This document shows, piece after piece, positions 26,426-34,973 of a stretch of DNA of 64,000 nucleotides (the first letter of the stretch is position 1; the number at the start of each line of letters is the position of its first letter). Under the pieces are notes generated by a model, which saw only the letters and a list, made by a program, of their open reading frames with translations, had not been told where the DNA came from and searched no databases. The DNA lies in NCBI RefSeq assembly GCF_041080675.1, contig NZ_CP163520.1, positions 6,076,001 to 6,140,000 on the forward strand, in the 5' to 3' direction. The translations under genes were made by a program, and so were the position numbers. The stretch comes from Streptomyces sp. cg36. Lineage in GTDB: Bacteria > Actinomycetota > Actinomycetes > Streptomycetales > Streptomycetaceae.

Positions 26426-26480
26426 CCCGGTAGGACCCCGTCCACTGGCCGCGCGCGCGACGGCTGCCCACACTGGAGCG

Positions 26481-27605
26481 GTGCGCCCGGCAACAGCGAC
26501 GGCAGCGGCCGTCACCACACTCATCGGCGTCGGCGCGGCAGCGGTGGCCGCCGGACGGTACGCGAGCGACGCCGCCCTCAAGGCGCCGCCGGGCCGCCCC
26601 CTGCCCGCCGACCCCGAACTCACCGTGCACGCCACCGCGCCCGGCCGGATCACCCTGACCCGCTGCCTGGCCGCGCAACGCCCCGGCGTGTACGCGATCG
26701 AGGGCCCCGGCATCCACGCCGTGGTCGGACCCGTCGTCGAGGACGCGCCGCACCCGGCCGACACCGTGGTGCGCCGCCTGGAACGGGTCACCGAAGGCAC
26801 CCCGGCGGCGGGGGACCGGGTCCGGCTCACCCCGCAGATCCACCGCGGCACCCCCGCCACCCTCGGCCTGTCCTACGAGGACGTGGAGATCCCGTCCGAA
26901 CTGGGCTCGCTGCCCGCCTGGCTGGTGGAGGGCGTCCGGGACACCTGGGTCATCGCCGTGCACGGCATCGGCACCACCCGCGAGCACGCGCTGAACATCG
27001 CGGGCTTCCTGCACCGCCACCGCCTCCCCGTCCTCGTCCCCGCCTACCGGGGCGACGAGGGCGCGCCCCGCTCGCCCGACGGCCTCGCCCACCTCGGCGA
27101 CTCCGAGTGGCGCGACCTGGACGCCGCCGTCCGCTACGCGGTCCGGCGCGGCGCCCGGCGCGTCATCCTGCACGGCTGGTCCACCGGCGCCACCATGGCG
27201 CTGCACACCACCACCGGCTCGGCGCTGCGCGACCGCGTCGCGGGCGTCGTCCTGGACTCGCCGGTCCTCGACTGGGAAGGCACCCTGCGCGCCCTCGCCG
27301 TCGCCAACGGGGCCCCGGCCGCCCTGCTGCCGCTCGCCGTACGGGCCGCCCAGGGCCGCACCGGCCCGCACGGCGACCACCTGCGCGAGGCGGTCGACCC
27401 GGCCGCCCTGCGCGTGCCGGCCCTGGTCTTCCACGGCCCCGACGACACCCTGGCCCCCTGGCACCCCACCCGCGCCCTCGCGGCCCGCCGCCCCGACCTG
27501 GTCACCCTGCACACCGTCCCGCAGGCCCCGCACGCCTCGATGTGGAACGCGGACCCCGCCAGGTACGAGGAGGCACTGCGGCGCTTCCTGACGCCCCTGA
27601 TGTAG
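26481..27605 (+). CDS. Alpha/beta hydrolase with N-terminal membrane anchor
   Basis: The 374-aa protein starts at GTG 26481, with ggag a few bases before it. A hydrophobic N-terminus (TAAAVTTLIGVGAAAVAAG) suggests a signal anchor. The hydrolase fold is clear: HGIGTTREHALN (oxyanion strand), nucleophile elbow HGWSTGATMALH, acid in FHGPDDTLAPWHP, and a late His in PQAPHASMWN. Cell-surface or secreted esterase/peptidase-like activity is likely. The substrate is unknown. It lies 55 nt after the aldolase gene. Confidence 0.82.
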   Translation: MRPATATAAAVTTLIGVGAAAVAAGRYASDAALKAPPGRPLPADPELTVHATAPGRITLTRCLAAQRPGVYAIEGPGIHAVVGPVVEDAPHPADTVVRRLERVTEGTPAAGDRVRLTPQIHRGTPATLGLSYEDVEIPSELGSLPAWLVEGVRDTWVIAVHGIGTTREHALNIAGFLHRHRLPVLVPAYRGDEGAPRSPDGLAHLGDSEWRDLDAAVRYAVRRGARRVILHGWSTGATMALHTTTGSALRDRVAGVVLDSPVLDWEGTLRALAVANGAPAALLPLAVRAAQGRTGPHGDHLREAVDPAALRVPALVFHGPDDTLAPWHPTRALAARRPDLVTLHTVPQAPHASMWNADPARYEEALRRFLTPLM

Positions 27606-27696
27606 GAGGGACGGCCGGGCACCTTTCCCGGCCCCCCGGAACCAGCGGACCGCATTCCGTTTGGGCTTTCGGCCCGTCAGCGGGAAGACTGCACCC

Positions 27697-29124
27697 GTGA
27701 CGTCCCGGAAGCCTGAAGAGAAGTTGCCGCGAGACTCCAGACTGCGGCTTGTCCGCGCACCGCACGCGAAGGATGCCCGCCCGCTCGCCACCGCCCGCCG
27801 CGCCGTGACGGACCGGCGCGCCAGGCCGGCCTCCCGCCCACCGGAGGGCACCCCGGCCGCGGCCGAACTGGCCCGCCAGGCCAGAGCGGTGCTCGCCGAC
27901 GCCGTCCGGGTCGCCCGCTGGGCCGACGCCGAGCGCGCCCGGGGCGGCGCACCGCGCCCCGCCCCGACCGGCAGCCTGTCCGGCGCCGCCGCCGAACTGG
28001 CCGCCGCCACCCTGGACCTGACGCCGGGCCAGGTGCGCGAGGGCTGGGACCGGGCCCGGCTCGCCGGACTGATCGAACTGCACGGCGGCACCGCCCGCCC
28101 CGGCTGGCGGCTGCGCGCCTGGGACCGCGACGACGCGGCCGTGCTGCGCGGCTGGGTCGCCCTCTTCGACGCCTGGTCGATCGTCCACCCCGCCCCGGCC
28201 GCCATCGCGCCCGCCGCCGTGGCCGAGGTCGTCGAGGCCGTCCCGCAGGTGCTCTCGCTGCTCCAGCTCTCGGCCGGGCCCGTCCTCGTACCGGCCCTGC
28301 TGGACCTGCTCGGCCAGCGCGTCGCCGAACTCCGCGACGAGCGCTGCGAAGTGCCGTACGGGGGCGACGCGGACGGCGCCGGCGACCCGCCCGCCGCCCT
28401 CGCCTTCCTCTCCCTGCTGCTCGACTGGGTGCTCGCCGCGCTCGCCGCCGTCGGCGCGCTCACCCTCGGCCGGGGCTCGGCGACGCTCACCCCGCTCGGC
28501 AGTTGGGCGGTCTGGGTCAAGCTGGAACAGATCTGCGTCGCCGCGCAGAGCCCGGCGGGCAACATCGAGCAGTCCGCCGATGACATGCTGCGCGGCTGCG
28601 CCCGGCTCACCCCGGGTCCGGCCCGTGCCGAGTACCGCGCCTGGCTCGCCGCGCGGCCCGTCGGCAGCGCGGTCACCGAACTGCTCGACGCCGCGCGGGG
28701 CGAGGACGCCCTGGTGCGCGGACTCGCCTTCGAGGCCCTGCGGGTGGTGGGCGCCCCCGCCGAGCCCGAGGTGCGCGCCGCCACCGACGAGGTCTTCCTG
28801 CGGCCGTATGCCCTGCTCTGGCTCGCCGAGCACGAGGGCACCGACCCGGAGGACGCCACCTCCGTCCTCACCCGGGAGGAGTCGACCTGGCTGTGGGTGG
28901 ACACGGCGGCGGCCGTCGCCGACCACGGCGAGGTGGAGCTGATGGTGCGTCACCTCGACTCGGCGGTGCAGGGCACCGTGGCGGCGCTGCTGGACGAGGT
29001 GAGGGTGGTGGGCCACCCCCGTACCGTCCAGGTCCTGGTCGCCCTGGCAGCGGCCCACCCGGACCCGGCCCTCGCCAAGGCGGTCCGCCGGGCGGCCTTC
29101 CAGGTGCATACGGGCGGGGTGTAG
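27697..29124 (+). CDS. Conserved hypothetical protein, Ala/Leu-rich helical repeats
   Basis: A 475-aa protein starting at GTG 27697 (a TTG at 27661 is also in frame). No catalytic motif was recognised. Residues 90-150 look like a helical DNA-binding or winged-helix unit (SGAAAELAAATLDLTPGQVREGW then a short hairpin). The rest is alpha-helical and rich in Ala, Leu, Asp and Glu. The end (VALAAAHPDPALAKAVRRAAFQ) has the look of HEAT-like repeats. I recall homologues in many Streptomyces at this place. The gene runs up to the heptanucleotide array. Confidence 0.8.
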   Translation: MTSRKPEEKLPRDSRLRLVRAPHAKDARPLATARRAVTDRRARPASRPPEGTPAAAELARQARAVLADAVRVARWADAERARGGAPRPAPTGSLSGAAAELAAATLDLTPGQVREGWDRARLAGLIELHGGTARPGWRLRAWDRDDAAVLRGWVALFDAWSIVHPAPAAIAPAAVAEVVEAVPQVLSLLQLSAGPVLVPALLDLLGQRVAELRDERCEVPYGGDADGAGDPPAALAFLSLLLDWVLAALAAVGALTLGRGSATLTPLGSWAVWVKLEQICVAAQSPAGNIEQSADDMLRGCARLTPGPARAEYRAWLAARPVGSAVTELLDAARGEDALVRGLAFEALRVVGAPAEPEVRAATDEVFLRPYALLWLAEHEGTDPEDATSVLTREESTWLWVDTAAAVADHGEVELMVRHLDSAVQGTVAALLDEVRVVGHPRTVQVLVALAAAHPDPALAKAVRRAAFQVHTGGV

Positions 29125-29168
29125 GGCGGGGGAGTGGGGGTGGTGGGGCTGGTGGGTGGTGGTTAGTC

Positions 29169-29448
29169 GTCAGCTGTCAGCTGCCATCTGCCAGTCGGCG
29201 TCTGATATCTGACATCTGCCAGTCGTCATCCGACAGTTGCCAGTGGCGGACCGACAGCTGATAGCCGTCAGCCGTCAGCCGTCAGCCGTCAGCCGTCAGC
29301 CGTCAGCCGTCAGCCGTCAGCCGTCAGCCGTCAGCCGTCAGCCGACATCTGTCATCTGACCGCTGACCGCCGTCACCTGCCACCCGTCAGCCGACCGCTG
29401 TCACCCGCCATCTGCCACCCGACCCCCGTCACCCCTCACCCCTCACCC
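29169..29448. repeat. Heptanucleotide tandem array, about 40 units
   Basis: The 3' intergenic space between two convergent genes is filled by 7-nt units kept in one phase for 280 nt. A core of 11 perfect gtcagcc units (29267-29343) is flanked on each side by decayed units such as gtcagct, gccatct, gacatct, gaccgct, gtcaccc and ctcaccc. The shared pattern is G-N-C-A-N-C-Y. The last units run into the stop codon of the metallopeptidase gene. There are no spacers, so it is a simple tandem repeat. Confidence 0.93.
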
Positions 29449-30336
29449 CGCAAACGTATTGCACCGCCCCATGTCGCCACTGCGGAATCCCGTGGTGAAC
29501 CACTGCTGGCGCTGCTGGGCCGAGCCGTGGGTCCAGGATTCCGGGGTGACCCGGCCCTGGAACTTCTCCTGGATGCGGTCGTCGCCCACGGCCGCCGCCG
29601 CGTCCAGGCCGTCGTCGATGTCCTGCTGGGTGAGCCGGGTCAGCAGCGGGCGTCCGGTCCGCTCGTCCGGGGTGGTGGTCGCGTGGTGCGCCCACACCCC
29701 GGCGTAGCAGTCGGCCTGGAGCTCGACCTTCACCGCGTTGCTGTTCGCTCCCTGGCGGCCGTCCTGCGACTTGGCGAGGGTGCCCATCAGGTTCTGGATG
29801 TGGTGTCCGTACTCGTGCGCCACCACGTACGCCTGCGCGAACGGGCCGCCGCTGGAGCCGAACTTGGTCCGCAGCTCCTCGAAGAAGCCGAGGTCCAGAT
29901 AGACCTGGCGGTCGCCGGGGCAGTAGAACGGCCCGACCGCCGACGTCGCGTTGCCGCACGCGGTGGGGACCCGGCCGGTGAAGAAGACGGTCTGGGCGCG
30001 GGAGTAGCGCCCGCCCCGGCGCGGGAACTCCTGGCCCCAGTAGTCCTGCACGCTGTTGACCACCGCGAGGATCCGGCAGTCCTCCTTGGTGTTGGCGTCC
30101 CGCCCCTTGCGGCAGCTCGCCTGCACCTGCCCCTGCGCGGAGACCGAGGTCGCGGGCTGGGAGTCGCCGGAGGAGAGCCCCAGCTGCTCGGGGCCCACGC
30201 CGAAGAGGAGCCCCAGGACCAGGGCGATGATCCCGGCGATGCCGCCGCCGATGGTGGCCCGGCCGCCCGGGACACGACTGCCGCGTACGTCCTTGACCTC
30301 GGACGTGTCCAGATCGGCGTCGTCGTCGAACTGCAT
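29443..30336 (-). CDS. Neutral zinc metallopeptidase (YpfJ/KPN_02809 family)
   Basis: A 297-aa protein with a short acidic cytoplasmic N-terminus, one membrane helix (about residues 29-48, [19 protein letters not shown]) and an extracytoplasmic domain bearing the zincin motif [15 protein letters not shown] and a downstream [11 protein letters not shown] that supplies the third ligand. Family members are putative membrane-anchored neutral metallopeptidases of unknown substrate. The stop codon lies at the edge of the heptanucleotide array. Confidence 0.9.
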   Translation of the reverse strand: MQFDDDADLDTSEVKDVRGSRVPGGRATIGGGIAGIIALVLGLLFGVGPEQLGLSSGDSQPATSVSAQGQVQASCRKGRDANTKEDCRILAVVNSVQDYWGQEFPRRGGRYSRAQTVFFTGRVPTACGNATSAVGPFYCPGDRQVYLDLGFFEELRTKFGSSGGPFAQAYVVAHEYGHHIQNLMGTLAKSQDGRQGANSNAVKVELQADCYAGVWAHHATTTPDERTGRPLLTRLTQQDIDDGLDAAAAVGDDRIQEKFQGRVTPESWTHGSAQQRQQWFTTGFRSGDMGRCNTFAG

Positions 30337-30434
30337 GGGTCGCTCACCCTCCGCTCGCCGATGTCACCCCGAGTATCGAACAGGACAGTGCGTCGCGCCC
30401 GTTTTGACGCGGCGGCCGATACGCTCGGCGCCTC

Positions 30435-31145
30435 ATGGACCGGAACCGTCTCGCGCTGGCGCTCGGCGCCGCCGTGCTGGCCCTGCCCCTGGTCGCCGCC
30501 GCCCAGCACGCCCGGCCCGCGCCCTACGGCGACCGCCTCACCGTGCCGCCGGCCGCTCCGTACGCGCGCGCGTACGTGCGCGTACGGGGTGCGGCCGTGG
30601 AGGCGTACGCCCCGGGGAGCGGGGCGCGCGGCTGGACCTACCGGCGCGAGGGGCGGCGTCCGCTCGCCGTGCGCACCGCGCCCGGGCACGCCTTCGCGCT
30701 GTGGAGCGACGGTCTGGTCACCGACTCCGCGCGCGTGCTCTCGGTCGGCGCGGTCCGCTGGCACCGGGCCGTGCCGGGCCTCGCGGGCTGGCTGGCGGCC
30801 CGCCCCGGCCGGGCCGGGGGCGTGCTCCAGGAGCTCGGGCGGCCCGGGCCGGGCGCGGGGGAGGGCGGCATGCTCGCGGTGCTCACCCCCGAGCGGATCG
30901 CCGCGTACCGCACGGCCGACGGTGATCTTCGCTGGACGCTGCCCGCCCGGCGCGGCTGCGCCTTCGACCCGGACCGGACCGCGCGCGTGGCGGGCGTACT
31001 GATCGTCGCCCAGCCCTGCCGGGACCGGGACGCGTGGAGCCAGGAGCTGGTGGCGGTGGACGGCCTGGGGCGGATCGCGCCCGGCCGCACGCCGCTCGGC
31101 AACGAGCTGCCCACCGGGTCGCGGCCAAGGGATCACCGCACGTAA
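30435..31145 (+). CDS. Predicted secreted protein with beta-propeller-like repeats
   Basis: A 236-aa protein with a signal-peptide-like N-terminus (MDRNRLALALGAAVLALPLVA) and then short beta-strand units such as GARGWTYRREG, GAVRWHRAVPG and GDLRWTLPAR. These W-containing units resemble PQQ-like beta-propeller blades, though only three or four are present. No enzyme motif was found. It is divergent from the zinc peptidase. Its 3' end contains the likely promoter of the ABC-F gene. Confidence 0.7.
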   Translation: MDRNRLALALGAAVLALPLVAAAQHARPAPYGDRLTVPPAAPYARAYVRVRGAAVEAYAPGSGARGWTYRREGRRPLAVRTAPGHAFALWSDGLVTDSARVLSVGAVRWHRAVPGLAGWLAARPGRAGGVLQELGRPGPGAGEGGMLAVLTPERIAAYRTADGDLRWTLPARRGCAFDPDRTARVAGVLIVAQPCRDRDAWSQELVAVDGLGRIAPGRTPLGNELPTGSRPRDHRT

Positions 31146-31165
31146 AAGCAGTTGCACGCCCCCGC

Positions 31166-31171
31166 TAGAAT
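31166..31171 (+). promoter_or_regulatory. Possible -10 element of the ABC-F leader transcript
   Basis: tagaat is a close match to a -10 hexamer. The expected start would be at about 31178, one base before the leader ATG at 31179. No good -35 is seen at the usual spacing, so the promoter is tentative. If right, the leader ORF is translated from a leaderless mRNA. Confidence 0.4.
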
Positions 31172-31178
31172 TGTCCGC

Positions 31179-31202
31179 ATGGCAATTCTCCTTGTGCATT
31201 AG
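31179..31202 (+). CDS. Seven-codon leader ORF upstream of the ABC-F gene
   Basis: ATG GCA ATT CTC CTT GTG CAT TAG encodes MAILLVH and ends 62 nt before the ABC-F start. Short leader ORFs are typical before ABC-F resistance factors, where a drug-stalled ribosome changes RNA folding. Its stop codon overlaps one arm of a 7-bp stem (gacggcg 31202-31208 with cgccgtc 31236-31242) in the leader. The translation and attenuation role are inferred. Confidence 0.5.
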   Translation: MAILLVH

Positions 31203-31264
31203 ACGGCGTCGATCGTCCGCGACCCCCGTCCATCCCGCCGTCCACACCGCCCTGGAGTATTTCC

Positions 31265-32863
31265 GTGATCACCGCCACCGGCATCGAGCTGCGCGCCGGC
31301 GCTCGCATCCTCATCGAGAACGCCTCCTTCCGTGTCGCCAAGGGCGACCGCATCGGCCTCGTCGGCCGCAACGGAGCAGGCAAGACCACCCTCACCAAGT
31401 GCCTGGCCGGTGAGGGCATCCCGGCCGGCGGCACCATCACCCGCTCCGGCGAGGTCGGCTATCTGCCGCAGGACCCCCGCACCGGTGACCTCGACGTCCT
31501 CGCCCGCGACCGGGTGCTCTCCGCCCGCGGCCTCGACGAGGTGCTGCGCAAGATGCGCGAGAACGAGGACCGCATGGCGAACGGCAAGGGCGCCACGCGC
31601 GAGAAGGCGATGAAGAAGTACGAGCGCCTGGAGACCGAGTTCCTGACCAAGGGCGGGTACGCGGCCGAGGCGGAGGCCGCCACCATCGCGGCGGCCCTCG
31701 GGCTGCCCGACCGGGTGCTCGGCCAGCCGCTGCACACCCTCTCCGGCGGTCAGCGCCGCCGCGTCGAGCTCGCCCGCATCCTCTTCTCGGACGCCGACAC
31801 CCTGCTCCTGGACGAGCCGACCAACCACCTCGACGCCGACTCGATCGTCTGGCTGCGCGACTACCTCAAGACGTACCGGGGCGGCTTCATCGTGATCTCC
31901 CACGATGTCGACCTGGTCGAGACGGTCGTCAACAAGGTGTTCTACCTGGACGCCAACCGCTCCCAGATCGATGTCTACAACATGGGCTGGAAGCTCTACC
32001 AGCAGCAGCGCGAGGCCGACGAGAAGCGCCGCAAGCGCGAGCGCCAGAACGCGGAGAAGAAGGCCGCCGCGCTGAACTCGCAGGCCGACAAGATGCGCGC
32101 CAAGGCGACCAAGACGGTGGCCGCGCAGAACATGGCCAAGCGCGCCGAGCGCCTCCTGTCGGGCCTGGAGGCCGTCCGGGTCTCCGACAAGGTCGCCAAG
32201 CTGCGCTTCCCGGACCCGGCGCCCTGCGGCAAGACGCCGCTGACCGCCGAGGGCCTGTCGAAGTCGTACGGTTCGCTGGAGATCTTCACCGACGTCGACC
32301 TGGCCATCGACAAGGGCTCCCGGGTCGTCATCCTCGGCCTCAACGGCGCGGGCAAGACCACCTTGCTGCGGCTGCTCGCGGGCGCCGAGTCCCCGGACAC
32401 CGGCGAGGTCACCCCGGGCCACGGCCTCAAGCTGGGCTACTACGCCCAGGAGCACGAGACGCTCGACCCGGACCGCACGGTCCTGGAGAACATGCGCTCC
32501 TCGGCGCCCGACCTGGACCTGGTCGAGGTCCGCAAGACGCTGGGCTCGTTCCTGTTCTCCGGCGACGACGTGGACAAGCCCGCCGGCGTGCTCTCCGGCG
32601 GCGAGAAGACCCGGCTGGCCCTGGCCACGCTGGTGGTCTCGTCCGCCAACGTGCTGCTGCTCGACGAGCCGACCAACAACCTCGACCCGGCCAGCCGTGA
32701 GGAGATCCTGGGCGCGCTGCGCACCTACAAGGGCGCGGTCGTCCTGGTGACGCACGACGAGGGCGCGGTCGAGGCGCTCCAGCCCGAGCGGATCATCCTG
32801 CTGCCCGACGGCGTCGAGGACCTGTGGGGCCCGGACTACGCGGATCTGGTCGCCCTGGCGTGA
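31265..32863 (+). CDS. ABC-F family ATP-binding protein
   Basis: A 532-aa soluble protein with two ABC ATPase domains and no membrane helices. Domain 1 has Walker A GRNGAGKTT, signature LSGGQRRRVELAR and Walker B LLLDEPTNHLD. The charged inter-domain linker (YQQQREADEKRRKRERQNAEKKA in part) is the ribosome-binding P-site tip region. Domain 2 has GLNGAGKTT, LSGGEKTRLALA and LLLDEPTNNLD. ABC-F proteins act on ribosomes, either protecting them from antibiotics or freeing stalled complexes. GTG 31265 has ctggag upstream. A leader ORF precedes it. Confidence 0.93.
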   Translation: MITATGIELRAGARILIENASFRVAKGDRIGLVGRNGAGKTTLTKCLAGEGIPAGGTITRSGEVGYLPQDPRTGDLDVLARDRVLSARGLDEVLRKMRENEDRMANGKGATREKAMKKYERLETEFLTKGGYAAEAEAATIAAALGLPDRVLGQPLHTLSGGQRRRVELARILFSDADTLLLDEPTNHLDADSIVWLRDYLKTYRGGFIVISHDVDLVETVVNKVFYLDANRSQIDVYNMGWKLYQQQREADEKRRKRERQNAEKKAAALNSQADKMRAKATKTVAAQNMAKRAERLLSGLEAVRVSDKVAKLRFPDPAPCGKTPLTAEGLSKSYGSLEIFTDVDLAIDKGSRVVILGLNGAGKTTLLRLLAGAESPDTGEVTPGHGLKLGYYAQEHETLDPDRTVLENMRSSAPDLDLVEVRKTLGSFLFSGDDVDKPAGVLSGGEKTRLALATLVVSSANVLLLDEPTNNLDPASREEILGALRTYKGAVVLVTHDEGAVEALQPERIILLPDGVEDLWGPDYADLVALA

Positions 32864-33210
32864 CCCTGGGCGACTGATCCACTCCATATGGATCATTCGG
32901 CCTACGCGTGATCCTCAATCTGAGTGAGTGCGTCTCGTACCCCGGCGTGTCATGCACGGGATCAAGATCCGATACGTACCGTACGGGACCATTCCGGAGA
33001 GTGACCGGGCGCACACGCCTGACCAGGTACTTCTTGGCGCGTCTGGGCGAAAGGTCACTTCCGAGCCGTCCGGAATCTTGAGTTCCGCCCGTGCCGCACT
33101 AGGGCGCGCCCCGAAACCCGGTCGGATGGACCTTGCCGAATGGGTGGCCAGGAAGCCCGGGAGGGGTGATCATGAGAAGTCCAGAGCGCACTTCCCATGA
33201 GGAGGCACGG
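32864..33210. other. Leader and promoter region of the gbn-like gene, GATC-rich
   Basis: No gene is seen in these 347 nt apart from a possible short N-terminal extension of the gene that follows. GATC occurs at 32876, 32891, 32910, 32960, 32966 and 33168. The first two lie in an inverted repeat tgatcca (32875-32881) and tggatca (32889-32895). At this GC content fewer than one GATC would be expected. Confidence 0.75.
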
Positions 33211-33432
33211 GTGGCCGAGACTCTGAAGAAGGGCAGCCGGGTTACCGGCGCCGCGCGCGACAAGCTCGCGGCAGACCTGAAGAAGAAGTACGACTCCGGT
33301 GCGAGCATCCGGGCGTTGGCCGAAGAGACCGGCCGCTCCTACGGATTCGTCCACCGGATGCTCAGCGAGTCCGGGGTGGTACTGCGCGGACGCGGCGGAG
33401 CGACACGCGGCAAGAAGACCGCCTCGGCCTGA
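33211..33432 (+). CDS. gbn: GATC-binding nucleoid-associated protein Gbn (SCO1839-like)
   Basis: A 73-aa basic helix-turn-helix protein. The N-terminus AETLKKGSRVTGAARDKLA and the HTH segment SIRALAEETGRSYGFVHRML followed by SESGVVLRGRGGATRGKK match, from memory, S. coelicolor SCO1839, described as a nucleoid-associated protein that binds GATC and affects development. GTG 33211 has ggagg 5 nt upstream. An in-frame ATG at 33172 with its own gaggggtgat site would add 13 residues and is an alternative start. It sits downstream of a GATC cluster, which suggests self-control. Confidence 0.9.
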   Translation: MAETLKKGSRVTGAARDKLAADLKKKYDSGASIRALAEETGRSYGFVHRMLSESGVVLRGRGGATRGKKTASA

Positions 33433-33498
33433 CCTGGGCCATGGCGACCGGCCCGCCGGGCCCGGTGGCCACCCGGTCGGCCGTGCGGTCGGCCGGGT

Positions 33499-33535
33499 GG
33501 TTACTGTGCAGTCACTTGTTGACCGCACAGTAACC
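33499..33535. promoter_or_regulatory. 11-bp inverted repeat operator before the enoyl-CoA hydratase
   Basis: ggttactgtgc (33499-33509) and gcacagtaacc (33525-33535) form a perfect inverted repeat with a 15-nt centre. The second arm ends just before the ribosome site (ggag 33537-33540) of the ATG at 33548. The location fits a repressor site. No U-run follows, so it is not a terminator. Confidence 0.75.
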
Positions 33536-33547
33536 CGGAGGTGCCCC

Positions 33548-34339
33548 ATGGCCGTGCCCGATCCCGTACTCGACAAGGACGGCGTCCGGCTCACCGTGGA
33601 CGACGCAGTCGCCACGGTGACCCTGACCAATCCGGACAAGCGCAACGCCCAGTCTCCCGCTCTGTGGCGGGCGTTGGTGGCGGCCGGACAGGAACTCCCC
33701 GGGTCCGTCCGGGTCGTGGTCCTGCGGGGCGAGGGCAAGTCCTTCTCCGCCGGGCTCGACCGTCAGGCCTTCACCCCCGAGGGCTTCGACGGCGAGCCGT
33801 CCTTCCTGGACCTGGCGCGCGGCTCCGACGCGGAGCTGGACGCGGTCATCGCCGAGTACCAGGAAGCGTTCACCTGGTGGCGCCGCAACGACATCGTGTC
33901 CATCGCGGCCGTCCAGGGGCATGCGATCGGTGCGGGCTTCCAGCTCGCGCTCGCCTGTGACCTGCGCGTCGTCGCCGACGACGTGCAGTTCGCCATGCGC
34001 GAGACCAGCCTGGGCCTGGTGCCGGACCTGACCGGCACCCACCCGCTGGTCTCCCTGGTGGGCTATGCCCGCGCGCTGGAGATCTGCGCCACCGGCCGCT
34101 TCGTCGGCGCCGAGGAGGCGGAGCGCACCGGCCTCGCCAACCTCGCGGTGCCGGGCGCGGAACTCGACGCGGCCGTACGGGACTTGGCGGGCGCGCTGCT
34201 CGCCGCGCCCCGGGACGCGGTGGTGGAGACCAAGGCGCTGCTGCGGGGCGTCGCCGACCGCGGTTACGAGGACCAGCGCGTCGCCGAGCGGGCCGCTCAG
34301 GCGCGCCGGCTGCGGGACCTGGCGGGTCTGTCGGACTGA
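33548..34339 (+). CDS. Enoyl-CoA hydratase/isomerase family protein
   Basis: A 263-aa crotonase-fold protein. The N-terminal strand GVRLTVDDAVATVTLTNPDKRNAQSP, the oxyanion loop LRGEGKSFSAGLDRQ and the core AVQGHAIGAGFQLALACDLR are present (each quoted in part). The second catalytic position reads DLTGTHPLVSLVG, without the usual glutamates, so hydration of a standard enoyl-CoA is not certain and a different CoA reaction is possible. ATG 33548 has ggag upstream. Expression is probably controlled by the inverted repeat just before it. Confidence 0.88.
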   Translation: MAVPDPVLDKDGVRLTVDDAVATVTLTNPDKRNAQSPALWRALVAAGQELPGSVRVVVLRGEGKSFSAGLDRQAFTPEGFDGEPSFLDLARGSDAELDAVIAEYQEAFTWWRRNDIVSIAAVQGHAIGAGFQLALACDLRVVADDVQFAMRETSLGLVPDLTGTHPLVSLVGYARALEICATGRFVGAEEAERTGLANLAVPGAELDAAVRDLAGALLAAPRDAVVETKALLRGVADRGYEDQRVAERAAQARRLRDLAGLSD

Positions 34340-34448
34340 GCGTGCTCCGCCCGGGGGGTTGCGCCCCCGGCTGCCGCATCCCCGGCGCGGGATGGGGCAA
34401 CCACACTTAGTGTGGGCAGCCGGGGGGAATCCGAAAGGGACGAACGCC

Positions 34449-34946
34449 ATGAGCGACACCGCAGAACGCAGCCGCCCCGAACCGTCCGGCCAGGGCGGCA
34501 GGGAGACCTCCGAGGGCGGTGCCAGGAAGTCCGGCGCCCGGCGCGGCGGCGGCGATCCGGGGACCCGCGGCCGGACCACCATCGCCGACGGCGTGGTGGA
34601 GAAGATCGCGGGTCTCGCGGCCCGGGAGGTCGTGGGCGTCCACGCGATGGGCAGCGGACTGTCCCGTACGTTCGGCGCGGTCCGCGACCGGGTACCCGGT
34701 GCGAGCAAGGCCGCGGTGGCGCGCGGGGTGAAGGCCGAGGTCGGCGAGGTCCAGACGGCGCTCGATCTGGAGATCGTGGTCGATTACGGCGTGTCGATCT
34801 CCGATGTGGCCCGCGCGGTGCGGGAGAACGTGATCGCGGCCGTCGAGCGCATGACGGGGCTGGAGGTCGTCGAGGTCAACATCGCGGTGAGCGACGTCAA
34901 ACTCCCGGACGAGGAAGAGGACGAGCCGGAGTCGCGGCTCCAGTAG
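34449..34946 (+). CDS. Asp23/Gls24 family envelope stress response protein
   Basis: A 165-aa protein with a disordered, charged N-terminus of about 50 residues and an Asp23 (alkaline shock) domain: TTIADGVVEKIAGLAAREV, then DLEIVVDYGVSISDVARAV and TGLEVVEVNIAVSDVKLPD. It ends in an acidic tail. Asp23 proteins lie at the membrane and are linked to cell-envelope stress, held by the AmaP anchor, which is encoded four genes downstream. First gene of a five-gene cluster. Confidence 0.92.
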   Translation: MSDTAERSRPEPSGQGGRETSEGGARKSGARRGGGDPGTRGRTTIADGVVEKIAGLAAREVVGVHAMGSGLSRTFGAVRDRVPGASKAAVARGVKAEVGEVQTALDLEIVVDYGVSISDVARAVRENVIAAVERMTGLEVVEVNIAVSDVKLPDEEEDEPESRLQ

Positions 34947-34973
34947 ACCAGGCCCCCGACTGAGGAGCTCAGG

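Noticed and set aside
29169..29448. CRISPR array
   Set aside because: Units are 7 nt and directly adjacent, with no spacers and no cas genes nearby.
33133..33210. N-terminal extension of the gbn-like protein from the upstream ATGs
   Set aside because: The GTG at 33211 has the best-spaced ggagg and matches the recalled family start. The ATG at 33172 is kept only as an alternative.
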